DNA of 64,000 bases, taken from positions 62,001 through 126,000 of the forward strand of contig NZ_JABBWV010000018.1 of the NCBI RefSeq assembly GCF_012999535.1, in the 5' to 3' direction. The position numbers and the translations under genes were made by a program. Below the pieces are notes generated by a model. That model saw only the letters and a program-made list of their open reading frames with translations, ran no database searches and was not told where the DNA came from. Below, in pieces: positions 52,655 to 61,298 of the stretch. This DNA is from Microbispora sp. H11081. GTDB taxonomy: Bacteria > Actinomycetota > Actinomycetes > Streptosporangiales > Streptosporangiaceae. Each line of letters starts with the position of its first letter. Position 1 is the stretch's first letter.

Positions 52655-53764
52655 ATGACCGGTGACTTCAGGGTCATCGACGCCGACGGCCACGTGATGG
52701 AGCCCGACGACCTGTGGGTGCGCTACATCGACCCGGCCTTCCGGGACCGCGCGCCCCAGCGTTTGTCGAGGACCGACCGCGGCTGGGCCCAGATGATCGT
52801 CGACGGCGAGCCGATGTACCGCAACTACCCCGACGAGCTGGTCGAGCTGTTCCACGAGCGCACGATGGAGTCGTACGGGGACTACCTGCCGTTCGACCCG
52901 CCGTCCCAGCTTCGGGCGCTCGACGCGCAGGGGGTCGACATCGCCTTCCTCTACCCCTCCCTGGGGCTGGGGGCGGCGGCCATCGACCACCTGGACCCCA
53001 AGCTCGCCGCCGCCATCTGCCGGGCGTACAACACCTGGCTGCGGGACTTCTGCACGGCGGACGCGCGCCGCCTGCGTCCCGTCGCGCTGCTGAGCCTGCA
53101 CGACGTGAACCTCGCGATCGCGGAGTTGCGGCACGCGGTGGAGCGGCTCGGCATGCGCGCGGTGATCCTGCGGCCCAACATGGTGAACGGCCGCCCGGTG
53201 GGCCATCCGGACAACGCGCCCTTCTGGGCGGAGTGCGCCGCGCTCGACGTCACGGTGAGCTTCCACGAGGGATGCCACACGCGGCTGCCCGCCGCCGGCG
53301 CCGACCGCTTCACCAGCCACTTCGCGATGCACGCCTGCTGCCACCCGATGGAGCAGATGATGGCGTTCATCTCCCTGGTCGAGGGCGGCGTGATGGAGCG
53401 CCATCCTGACCTGCGGTTCGGCTTCCTCGAAGCCGGCTGCGGCTGGGTGCCGTACCTGCTGTGGCGGCTCGACGACCTCGAATACCGGCACTGGCAGTTC
53501 CAGATCCCCGAGGTGAAGCGGCCGCCGAGCGAGTACTTCGCCCGGCAGTGCTGGGTCACCGTGGAGGGCTGCGAGCCGTACCTCGGCAAGCTCGCCGAGG
53601 ACATCGGCACCGACCGGCTGCTGTTCGCCAGCGACTACCCGCACCCGGACCACGAGTTCGGCGAGGAACTGGAGGACGTGCTCAAGGCGCCGCTGGCGGA
53701 GGAGGTCAAGCGGCGCATCCTGTGGGACAACCCCGCGGCCTTCTACCGGATCGAGCATGCGTGA
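52655..53764 (+). CDS. Amidohydrolase 2 family protein (ACMSD-like)
   Basis: 369 residues. TIM-barrel metal-dependent hydrolase or decarboxylase: IDADGHVMEPDDLW at the start, SFHEGCHTRLP, and FASDYPHPDHEFGEELEDVL, with the Asp and His of DYPHPD as expected catalytic or metal ligands. ATG 52655; a GTG right after the upstream stop (52646) is possible. The stop overlaps the aminotransferase start. Confidence 0.85.
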   Translation: MTGDFRVIDADGHVMEPDDLWVRYIDPAFRDRAPQRLSRTDRGWAQMIVDGEPMYRNYPDELVELFHERTMESYGDYLPFDPPSQLRALDAQGVDIAFLYPSLGLGAAAIDHLDPKLAAAICRAYNTWLRDFCTADARRLRPVALLSLHDVNLAIAELRHAVERLGMRAVILRPNMVNGRPVGHPDNAPFWAECAALDVTVSFHEGCHTRLPAAGADRFTSHFAMHACCHPMEQMMAFISLVEGGVMERHPDLRFGFLEAGCGWVPYLLWRLDDLEYRHWQFQIPEVKRPPSEYFARQCWVTVEGCEPYLGKLAEDIGTDRLLFASDYPHPDHEFGEELEDVLKAPLAEEVKRRILWDNPAAFYRIEHA

Positions 53765-54878
53765 CGTGTACACGGTGACCGACGAGCTGGCCGGCCGGTT
53801 CGACGCGGTCAACCTGGGCAGGGGCGTGCCCGACTTCGGCGGGCCGTCCCCGCTCCACGCCGCCGCGGCCAGGGCCGTGCGCGACGGCCCGCACCAGTAC
53901 GTCGCCTCGGAGGGCACGCGGGAACTGCGCGCGGCCCTGGCGGAGCACTACGCGGGCGCCTACGACCCGGACACCGAGATCACCGTCACCGCCGGGGCGA
54001 CCGAGGCGCTGCGCTGCGCGCTCGCTTCTGTGCTCGCGCCCGGCGACGGCGTGCTGATCCCCGAGCCCTGCTACGACGCCTACCCGCCGCTCGTCCGGTC
54101 GTGCGGCGGGCGGCCGGTGCCGGTGCCGCTGCGCCGCGAGGGCGACAGGTACGTCCTCGACCCGGCGGACCTGCCCGTCGCCGGGGCGAGGGCGCTGCTG
54201 CTCAACGCGCCGCACAACCCCACGGGCTGGATGCCGGGGGAGGCGGAGCTGGCCGCCCTCGCGGAGTTCGCCGTCCGTCACGACCTCGTCGTGGTCGCCG
54301 ACGAGGTCTACGAGCAGCTCTGGTACGGCGAGCCGCACCGGAGCGTCGCCACCCTGCCGGGCATGCGGGAACGGACGATCGTCTGCTCGTCGGCTTCGAA
54401 GACGCTGAGCGTCTGCGGGTGGCGGGTGGGCTGGGCGCTCGCCCCCGCGCGCCTGACGGCCGCGCTGCGCGACGTCCACAGGTTCACGACCTTCTGCGCC
54501 CCGGCGCCGCTCCAGGCCGCGGTCGCGGCCGGGCTGCGCTGGGCGGGAGAGACCGGGTGGTTCGCCGCGCAGCGGGCGGAGTACGCCGTACGCCGCGGCC
54601 TCCTGCTCGACGCGCTCGAAGCCGCGGGCTGGTCCCCGGCGCGACCCGCCGGGGCGTTCTTCGTCCTGGCCCGCACCCCGGTGACCGGAGATGATCCCTT
54701 CGAGGCCAACGATCGGCTGGTTCGTTCGCGCGGGGTCGCAGGCCTGCCGATGACGACGTTCCACTCCCGTCCGGAAAGGGCGGCCGGCCTGCTGCGCTTC
54801 GCGTTCTGCAAGCGGCTCCCGGTGATGGAGGACGCGCACCGCAGGCTGACCGGCTCCCTGGTGAAAGGGGATGTGTGA
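53757..54878 (+). CDS. Class I/II pyridoxal-phosphate aminotransferase
   Basis: 373 residues. Schiff-base Lys215 in SSASKTLSVCGWRVGW, Asn155 in NAPHNPTG, Asp182 of ADEVYEQLWY, fold type I of the aspartate/alanine/kynurenine aminotransferase group. Overlaps the amidohydrolase by 8 bases. The substrate is not evident. Confidence 0.9.
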   Translation: MRDVYTVTDELAGRFDAVNLGRGVPDFGGPSPLHAAAARAVRDGPHQYVASEGTRELRAALAEHYAGAYDPDTEITVTAGATEALRCALASVLAPGDGVLIPEPCYDAYPPLVRSCGGRPVPVPLRREGDRYVLDPADLPVAGARALLLNAPHNPTGWMPGEAELAALAEFAVRHDLVVVADEVYEQLWYGEPHRSVATLPGMRERTIVCSSASKTLSVCGWRVGWALAPARLTAALRDVHRFTTFCAPAPLQAAVAAGLRWAGETGWFAAQRAEYAVRRGLLLDALEAAGWSPARPAGAFFVLARTPVTGDDPFEANDRLVRSRGVAGLPMTTFHSRPERAAGLLRFAFCKRLPVMEDAHRRLTGSLVKGDV

Positions 54879-56533
54879 TGACGGTCGGTGTCTCCCGGTC
54901 GGTGAAACTGCCCGACGGGCGCGAGCTTCCTTGGGAGGGGTTCAGCACCGGCCCCTCGGTGCTGACGGACGAGCGGATCGACGGGCTGGCCCGCGACCTG
55001 CTGGGCCTGGATCCCGCGCGGGTCTCCGCGGAGGCCGCCGCGCGGCTGCGGCCGTACGTGGCCGCCCCGGGGACGGAGCCTCCGCCGTTCGTCCTCATGC
55101 ACTCGGCGACCAGGACGACCAAGGGCTTCGAGGGCGACGTGGCCGAGATCGCCGCCGGGCGGGTCGCCTACGACGTGCCCGGTTATCTGGAGGCCCGGGT
55201 GGTCAGCCTCGCCCGTCCGCAGGACTTCGCGGTGGGCAGGCACGCTCCCTGGCGCGAGGCCGTGGGGCTGGCCGGGATCGACCACCTCGACATCGGCGAC
55301 GTCGAGACCTACTACCTCTCCCAGGCCCTGCTGCTGGCGGCCAGGGACCGCCCGGCCGTGCTCGACCCCCTGGTGGCGTGGTACAGCGCCAGGCCCGGGG
55401 TGGTCACCCGGCTGTACGCGCTCGACCAGGAGATGCAGATCTTCCTGCTCTGGCTGGCCGATCGGGCCGGGGCCGACGTGCTGCGCGTCGACGCCAACGA
55501 CCCCGTGGTCTCCAGCAGGTGGAACCGCAAGAACCACATCCACCCCGCCGTCGCCGACGTGGCCGATCTCGACTGGGCGGGCCTCGCTCCTGACGACCTG
55601 CTCGCAGCCGAGCAGCGCCGCTCCGAGGGCTTCCGCCGCCTGGAGATGGCCGTGCCCGTGCTGCCCGGCTATCTGGTGCCCCGCGGCGAGGACCCGGCCG
55701 GTTTCACCGCCCGCCTCGTCGAGGCGGCCCGCGCGCTGCGCGAGCGGTACGGCCTGACCGCCGGATGCCTCAAGCCGGGGGAGGCGGGCGACGGCGCCCG
55801 CATCGTCACCGGGCTCGACCTGGCCGACGAGGCGGCGCTGGCCGCGCACGCCGCCGAGGCGTTCGCGCACGGCGACGACTACCTGCTGGAGGCGCACGTC
55901 GCGTTCCCCAGGTTCTCGGTGTCGGGGCGGGACTTCATCGCCGCGCCGTCCGGCCACGTCAGGTACGGCCAGGTGGCCGAGGGGCTCACCGTCCAGCTCA
56001 TGAACGGCTGCTCGTGGGAGGGCAACGCCACCCTCGACAAGGACTCGTGCCGGGGGCTCGGGGTGCCGGAGGAGTTCTTCGTGCCCATGATGGACGCGAT
56101 CGGCGCCGTACGGGAGGCGTTCAACGGCCCGGCCGCGGCCCGGGAGGGCTGCCAGGGCGGCCTCGCCATGGGCGGTCTCGACTTCGCGATCGGCACGGTC
56201 GGCGGCCGGTTCGGCGCCCGGCCGATCCTGGGCGTGATCGACTTCAACCTGTCCTCCCACGGCGCGGAGTACATGCGCGCCTTCCAGGAGGGGCTCGGCG
56301 ACGCGGACTACGTCGCGACGCGGGTGTACCGCCCGGCGGCGGGGGCCGGCCTCGGCGCCACCCGCGAGGCCGTGGAGGCGCTCGCCGGCGGACGGCGGGC
56401 CGGGGTGGTCGGCTGCGTCCCCGGCCGGTGGGGCATGGTGGCGGTGGAGGGCTCCGACACGCTCGACGCGGTGGACGCCGCGCTCGGCCTCGTCCGCGGC
56501 CTGAGCGGCGCCGGCCTGGCGGTGCCGCCGTGA
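54878..56533 (+). CDS. ATP-grasp-like protein of unknown specificity
   Basis: 551 residues, no exact family recognised. ATP-grasp-like elements: GCLKPGEAGDGARIV (Lys and Gly loop), YLLEAHVAF (Glu) and ILGVIDFNLSSHGAEYM (Asp and Asn near the metal). The N-terminal 250 residues are Leu/Asp-rich with HPAVADVADLDWAGL. It is larger than the usual ATP-grasp ligase, so an extra substrate domain is likely. ATG 54878 has AAGGGG 7 bases ahead. Confidence 0.7.
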   Translation: MTVGVSRSVKLPDGRELPWEGFSTGPSVLTDERIDGLARDLLGLDPARVSAEAAARLRPYVAAPGTEPPPFVLMHSATRTTKGFEGDVAEIAAGRVAYDVPGYLEARVVSLARPQDFAVGRHAPWREAVGLAGIDHLDIGDVETYYLSQALLLAARDRPAVLDPLVAWYSARPGVVTRLYALDQEMQIFLLWLADRAGADVLRVDANDPVVSSRWNRKNHIHPAVADVADLDWAGLAPDDLLAAEQRRSEGFRRLEMAVPVLPGYLVPRGEDPAGFTARLVEAARALRERYGLTAGCLKPGEAGDGARIVTGLDLADEAALAAHAAEAFAHGDDYLLEAHVAFPRFSVSGRDFIAAPSGHVRYGQVAEGLTVQLMNGCSWEGNATLDKDSCRGLGVPEEFFVPMMDAIGAVREAFNGPAAAREGCQGGLAMGGLDFAIGTVGGRFGARPILGVIDFNLSSHGAEYMRAFQEGLGDADYVATRVYRPAAGAGLGATREAVEALAGGRRAGVVGCVPGRWGMVAVEGSDTLDAVDAALGLVRGLSGAGLAVPP

Positions 56534-56556
56534 CCGGGCCGCCGCACCGCCCGGCG

Positions 56557-57294
56557 TCAGACGGCCGGGCGGGACCGCGCGGAGGCCGCCACGGACGCGT
56601 CCACTGCCGCTTCCACGAGGGCACGGAACAGCGGGCCGCTGGTCGCGCGCTCGGACGCCTCCTCAGGGTGCCACTGCACGCCGAGGGCGAACCAGTCGCC
56701 CTCGGCCTCGATGGCCTCCACGATGCCGTCGGGGCTGACGGCCACCGCGCGCAGGCCGTCGCCGAGCCGGTCGACCGCCTGGTGGTGCCTGCTGTTCACG
56801 GTCGCGCGCACGCCGCCGAGCGCCGCGGCCAGGCGGCTTCCCTCGGTGATCTCGATCTCGTGCCACACCGTGGGCAGGTCGTCGCCGCCGTGGTCGCCCA
56901 CTCCCGGCAGGTCGCCGATGTGCCCGTACAGCGTGCCGCCGAGCGCCACGTTGAGCACCTGCTCACCGCGGCACACGCCGAACAGCGGCACCTTGTCCTC
57001 GGCGGCCCAGCGGGCCAGGGCGATCTCCACGATGTCGAGGTCGGGCAGCGTCTCCTCCTCGCGCGGCGCCGCGCCGTACGAGATTGGGTCGACGTCCTTG
57101 CCGCCGGGCAGCAGCAGGCCGTCGCACATGGCGTAGAGGGCGCGCACGCCAGGGAGGTCCATCGGCGGGATCGGCAGCGGCACGCCGCCCGCGGCCCGCA
57201 CCGAGGTGAAGAAGTCCGGAGTCTGCATCCAGCGTTCGCGCTTCCCCGGACGCCGCCAGGGGCGCAGGGGGACACCGATCAACGGCTGATCCAC
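56557..57294 (-). CDS. Gamma-glutamyl-GABA hydrolase family (class I glutamine amidotransferase-like) protein
   Basis: About 245 residues. Nucleophile elbow VPLFGVCRGEQVLNVALGG with Cys and ALGVQWHPEEASERAT with His and Glu, the triad of the PuuD/GATase class I group. It lies alone on the minus strand inside the operon. GTG 57294 is preceded by TACACT and 7 bases, fitting a leaderless start; ATG 57327 is an alternative 11 codons upstream. It may cut a gamma-glutamyl tag, as PuuD does in putrescine catabolism. Confidence 0.83.
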   Translation of the reverse strand: MDQPLIGVPLRPWRRPGKRERWMQTPDFFTSVRAAGGVPLPIPPMDLPGVRALYAMCDGLLLPGGKDVDPISYGAAPREEETLPDLDIVEIALARWAAEDKVPLFGVCRGEQVLNVALGGTLYGHIGDLPGVGDHGGDDLPTVWHEIEITEGSRLAAALGGVRATVNSRHHQAVDRLGDGLRAVAVSPDGIVEAIEAEGDWFALGVQWHPEEASERATSGPLFRALVEAAVDASVAASARSRPAV

Positions 57295-57328
57295 AGAGTC
57301 GAGTGTAAAGACGTCGAGGGGGCCCATA

Positions 57329-58015
57329 GTGAGCCATAACCGAGAAGTCCGGCGGAACTTCGCTCTGATCGCGGTGGAGGGAGTCGACGGCGCGGGCAAG
57401 TCCACGCTGGTGCGCGGGCTCGTCGCCGCCCTCGACGCAGGCCGCGACGCGGGCGGCGGGCGGGGCGCGCTGCTCGCCCGGCCGTGCCGCGAGATGGTCG
57501 GCGTGTTCCGCGCGCTCATCGAGACCCGCGACGACGAGTCCGTCCTCTACCAGGACGCGATCCCCGGCGACCTGCGCCACTCGCTCTACGTCATCGAGAA
57601 CCTGCTCCAGTTCCGCTACCAGGGCCCGCTGTTCGAGCAGTACGACGCGGTCGTCTTCGACCGGTGGCTGCAGACGAACGCGGTCTACTGCGGGCCGGTC
57701 GAGGAGAACCGGGCGTGGTACGCACGGCTCGCCGACGCCGTCCCCAGGCCCGACGTGCTGTTCTGGCTGCGGGTGGACCCCGATCTCGCGTACCGCAGGC
57801 TGGTGGAGCGGTCCGACAGGTGGACGCGCGTCTACTCCCCGCGCGGGCTGCGCGACAAGCTGGAAGGGCTGTGCGCGGGCTACGAGCGGGAGATGCTCGG
57901 CGCGGGCGCGGTCGTCCTCGACGGCGCCGCCCCGCCTGAGGAGGTGCTCGCCCGCGCCACGGCGGTCCTCGCCGAGCACGGCCTGCCGGTCCCCGCGCTG
58001 AGCGAGTCGCCGTGA
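57329..58015 (+). CDS. Thymidylate kinase-like P-loop kinase 2
   Basis: 228 residues: P-loop EGVDGAGKST (about 17-26), FDRWLQTNAVYCGPVEENR, and DPDLAYRRLVERSDRWTRVY. Clear paralogue of the kinase at 50446 (shared FDRW..VYCG). GTG with GAGGGGG upstream. Its promoter overlaps the leader of the opposite-strand amidotransferase gene. It may act after or before the metallophosphatase domain encoded next. Confidence 0.8.
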   Translation: MSHNREVRRNFALIAVEGVDGAGKSTLVRGLVAALDAGRDAGGGRGALLARPCREMVGVFRALIETRDDESVLYQDAIPGDLRHSLYVIENLLQFRYQGPLFEQYDAVVFDRWLQTNAVYCGPVEENRAWYARLADAVPRPDVLFWLRVDPDLAYRRLVERSDRWTRVYSPRGLRDKLEGLCAGYEREMLGAGAVVLDGAAPPEEVLARATAVLAEHGLPVPALSESP

Positions 58016-60033
58016 GGTACGCCCTCGTCGCCGACCTGCACGGGCGTGGTGACCGGCTGGAGCCGATCGCGCGGGCGGCGGCGGGGCACGGCGCCCGGCT
58101 CGTGCTGCTCGGCGACTACCTGGACGCGAAGGTCTCCAAGCGGGACGCGGCGGTGTGGCGGCCCGCGGCCGAACTCGTCGATCACGACGGGCCGCTGTGG
58201 GACCTGCTGGCCGGGCGGGCGGCGGAGGGCGGCCTCCTCCTGGGCAACCAGGAGGAGCGGATCAGGGACGCCCTGGCCGATCCCGGCGGGCCTGGCGCGG
58301 CCTCGTTACGGCCGCTGCTGTCCGCGCCCGCCCGGCTGCGTGCCGGCCGGGCCCTGCTGGTCCACGGGCACGAGTTCGACTGGTTCCGCGTCGAGGGCGG
58401 CGTGTGGGCGCCGAAGGCGGCCGCCCCCGTGGACGACGAGGTGACCTTCTACGGGCACAGCCACCAGCCCGCCCTCATCCGCCTGACCACGTCCCCCGGC
58501 GTCCTGACGTACGAGGTCCTGCGGGCGGTCGAGGGGGTGGCGGTGCCGGTCGACGGGGCGCACCTCGTCAACGTGGGCCCGGCGAAGGACGGCCACTGGC
58601 TGCTGTACGACGAGGAGGAGGGCACCGTCGCCTTCCACGGCGGCGCGCCCGTGGCAGGCGGCCGGTGCCGGGTCCGCCTGCCCCGCGAGGGCCGCGAAGG
58701 ACGCGACGGCAGGCTCGTGATCATCGGTGGCGCGTCCCCGCGCGCCGCCGCCCGCCGCCTCGGCGTCGAGACGTTGTTCGTCGAACATCCCGCGCGCTTC
58801 GCGCCGCACCCCCTTGAGCTGGAGTCCGCAGGGCCGGAGCCCGCGGGGCCGGCGTCCGCGGGGCCGGCGTCCGCGGGGCCGGAGTCCGCGGGGCCTGCGT
58901 CCGCAGTGCTTGGGGAGCGGGCGCTGCTGCTCGACTACGAGCGCGACCGCGGCCTGCTCGGCGCGATGGCCGCCGCGCACCACCGGGAGTCGCCGTTGGC
59001 GGGCGCGCTGTCCATGACGGAACCCGGTCTGCTGCCCGCCGCCCGCCTCCGCGACGAGCTCGGCCTGCCCGGCGCCTCCGCCCGTACGACCGGTCTGCTG
59101 CGCGACAAGCGGCGCATGCGCGCCCTGCTCGACGGCCGCAGGGGGATGGCCGTCGCCTGGGCGGCGGGAACCGGCCCAGCCGACGTCGAGCGCTTCGCCG
59201 CCCGCCACGGCTACCCCTGCGTGGTCAAGCCCGTGGACGGTGCCGGGAGCGCGGCCGTGACCAGGGTGGACGGCCCGGCGTACGCGGCGGAGGCGGCCCG
59301 TCTCGCGGGCCCGGAGTTCATCGTCGAGGAGTTCCTCGACGGGCCCGAGGTGAGCGTCGAGAGCCTCAGCTTCGGCGGCGAGCACGTGATCGTCGCCGTC
59401 ACCGGCAAGGGGCTGACGGCCGGCTTCGTGGAGATCTCCCATGTGGTGCCCGCCCCCCTGCCGCCGGGCGACCTGGAGCGGGTGGGCGACCTCGTGCGGA
59501 CCTTCCTCGACCTGGCGGGGCTGCAGGACGGCCCTGCGCACACCGAGGTGGTGCTCACCGCCGGGGGCCCGAGACTCGTCGAGTCGCACGACCGCGTCGG
59601 CGGCGACCGCATCAACGACCTGGTCCGCCTGGCGTACGGCGTTGACATGGTGGAGGCCGCGGTCGCCTGGTTCGCGTACGGCGAGCGGCGCGTCACGGCG
59701 CCGGGGGAGGCCGCCAGGGGCGCCGCGGTGACGTTCCTCACCGCCCCTCTCAGCCGGGGCAGGGGCCTGGTCACGGCCGTGGACGGGGTCGAGGAGGCGC
59801 GCGCGGAGGCGCGGCTGGTGAAGGTGCGCGTGGGCCCGGGAGACACGGTGACGGCGGTGCGCGACTCCCACGACCGGCTCGGCTACGTGCTGGCCGACGG
59901 GCCGACCGGCCCCGAGGCGCTGGCCCGCAGCCGCGCGCTGGCCGCGCGGATCGAGTTCACCGTGAAGGAGCTCCCCCAGGACGGCGAAGAGCCGGGGAGT
60001 GCGGACGGCGAAGAGCCGGGGGGCGCCCGGTGA
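58012..60033 (+). CDS. Metallophosphatase fused to an ATP-grasp domain
   Basis: 673 residues. Residues 1-250: calcineurin-like phosphoesterase, DLHGR (8-12), LLGDYLDAK, GNQEER, VHGHEFDW and YGHSHQP. The usual GNHE is GNQE here, so metal binding may be altered. A repeated Ala-Gly-Pro-Ala-Ser linker (about 271-300) follows. Residues 350-620 are ATP-grasp: YPCVVKPVDGAGSAAV, FIVEEFLDGPEVSVE and LVESHDRVGGDRINDLV. The fusion joins removal and formation of phosphate/acyl-phosphate chemistry. It starts 4 bases inside the preceding stop and ends in a GTGA overlap. Confidence 0.82.
   Translation: MRYALVADLHGRGDRLEPIARAAAGHGARLVLLGDYLDAKVSKRDAAVWRPAAELVDHDGPLWDLLAGRAAEGGLLLGNQEERIRDALADPGGPGAASLRPLLSAPARLRAGRALLVHGHEFDWFRVEGGVWAPKAAAPVDDEVTFYGHSHQPALIRLTTSPGVLTYEVLRAVEGVAVPVDGAHLVNVGPAKDGHWLLYDEEEGTVAFHGGAPVAGGRCRVRLPREGREGRDGRLVIIGGASPRAAARRLGVETLFVEHPARFAPHPLELESAGPEPAGPASAGPASAGPESAGPASAVLGERALLLDYERDRGLLGAMAAAHHRESPLAGALSMTEPGLLPAARLRDELGLPGASARTTGLLRDKRRMRALLDGRRGMAVAWAAGTGPADVERFAARHGYPCVVKPVDGAGSAAVTRVDGPAYAAEAARLAGPEFIVEEFLDGPEVSVESLSFGGEHVIVAVTGKGLTAGFVEISHVVPAPLPPGDLERVGDLVRTFLDLAGLQDGPAHTEVVLTAGGPRLVESHDRVGGDRINDLVRLAYGVDMVEAAVAWFAYGERRVTAPGEAARGAAVTFLTAPLSRGRGLVTAVDGVEEARAEARLVKVRVGPGDTVTAVRDSHDRLGYVLADGPTGPEALARSRALAARIEFTVKELPQDGEEPGSADGEEPGGAR
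58822..58905 (+). repeat. 15-bp tandem repeats in the metallophosphatase/ATP-grasp linker
   Basis: Units like GGGCCGGCGTCCGCG repeat about five times, encoding Ala-Gly-Pro-Ala-Ser between the two domains. Confidence 0.75.
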
Positions 60034-61298
60034 GGGGCGAGCGCGAGCCCCGGAGGTTCCTGCTGCTGACCTCGGACCGGGCCGAGCCCTTCGACCTGCT
60101 GGCCGGCGACCCCGGCGCCGAGCCGCTCGTCATCACCAAAGCGGCACACGCGGGCCGTTACCGGGAGGCCGCCGCCGTCGAGACCGTCGCCGACCTGGCC
60201 GACGTGACCGCCGTGCGCGACGCCGCCGCCCGCCTCGTTGGCGACGGCCTGCACGCGGTCGCCGCCGCCAACGAGCGCGCCCAGTTGTCCGCCGCCTTCG
60301 TGCGCTCCTACCACGGCGTGCGGGGCATGCCGTTCGACACGGCCGTCGCGTTCACCCGCAAGGACGTGATGAAGCGGGCGATCGTCGCGGCGGGCCTGCC
60401 GCACGTGCCGTTCCGCGCGATCGGCGGCCTCGACCGGCTGCCCGAGGCGGCCAAGGAGCTGGGCTGGCCCGTGGTGGTCAAGCCCGCCGTCGGCGCGGGG
60501 GCCCGCGACGTGGTGCGGCTGGAGGAGGACACGCCGCCGCCTGAGTCGCTCGCCCGGCTGCCCGCCCCGCTGGTCGTCGAGCGGTACGCCGAGATCGACA
60601 GGGAGCTGCACTGCGACGGCGTGGTCCACGACGGAAAGGTCGTGTTCGCGTCGGTGTCGCAGTATTTCCAGCGCGTCCTCAGCGTGGGCAACCGGTTCCT
60701 CGGCTCGTTCACCCTGCCCGAGGCCGACCCCGCCGCCGCCCTGACGCGGTCGCTGCACGAGGCGGCGGTCGCCGCGCTCGGCATGCGCGCGGGCGTCACC
60801 CACATGGAGGCGTTCGAGACCGGGGGAGAGCTGCTGTTCAGCGAGATCGCCTGCCGTCCCGGCGGCGGCGGCGTCGTCCAGGCGATCAGGGACCGGCACG
60901 GCGTGGACCTGTGGCGGGCGTTCGTCTCCACCGCGCTCGGCGACGACCCCGCGCCGCGCCCGGCCGACGGCGGCGGCGTGACGGGCTGGATCGGGCTGCC
61001 GGGCCGCAACGGCGTGGTGCGCGAGATCAGCGACGCCGCCGCACTCGCCGCCGTGCCCGGTGTCACGCACCTGACGATGCACCACCGGCCGGGCCAGCGG
61101 GTGGCGGCCCGGCACTCGTCGGTGTTCTACGCCGGCCTCGCGCTGTTCCGGGTGGACACGCCCCGCGAGGCGTACGGCGTGCAGCGGGAGCTCGCCCGCC
61201 GCTACGTGCTGGAGACCGAGCCCGACACCGAGCCCGACACCGAGCCCGACACCGAGCCCGACACAGGGCCCGAGACAGAACGGGAGACAGGCGCATGA
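60030..61298 (+). CDS. ATP-grasp family ligase 2
   Basis: 422 residues. TRKDVMKRAIVAAGLPHVPF, WPVVVKPAVGAGARDVV, VVERYAEIDRELHCDG, and LLFSEIACRPGGGGVVQAI, full ATP-grasp set with the Glu/Asn-like metal ligands in SEIACRPGGG. The C-terminus ends in a Thr-Glu-Pro-Asp repeat tail. GTGA overlap with the preceding gene and ATGA with the next. Confidence 0.82.
   Translation: MRGEREPRRFLLLTSDRAEPFDLLAGDPGAEPLVITKAAHAGRYREAAAVETVADLADVTAVRDAAARLVGDGLHAVAAANERAQLSAAFVRSYHGVRGMPFDTAVAFTRKDVMKRAIVAAGLPHVPFRAIGGLDRLPEAAKELGWPVVVKPAVGAGARDVVRLEEDTPPPESLARLPAPLVVERYAEIDRELHCDGVVHDGKVVFASVSQYFQRVLSVGNRFLGSFTLPEADPAAALTRSLHEAAVAALGMRAGVTHMEAFETGGELLFSEIACRPGGGGVVQAIRDRHGVDLWRAFVSTALGDDPAPRPADGGGVTGWIGLPGRNGVVREISDAAALAAVPGVTHLTMHHRPGQRVAARHSSVFYAGLALFRVDTPREAYGVQRELARRYVLETEPDTEPDTEPDTEPDTGPETERETGA
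61215..61262 (+). repeat. Four exact 12-bp repeats in the ATP-grasp 2 tail
   Basis: ACCGAGCCCGAC repeated four times exactly, encoding Thr-Glu-Pro-Asp repeats near the C-terminus. The size may vary among strains by slippage. Confidence 0.8.
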
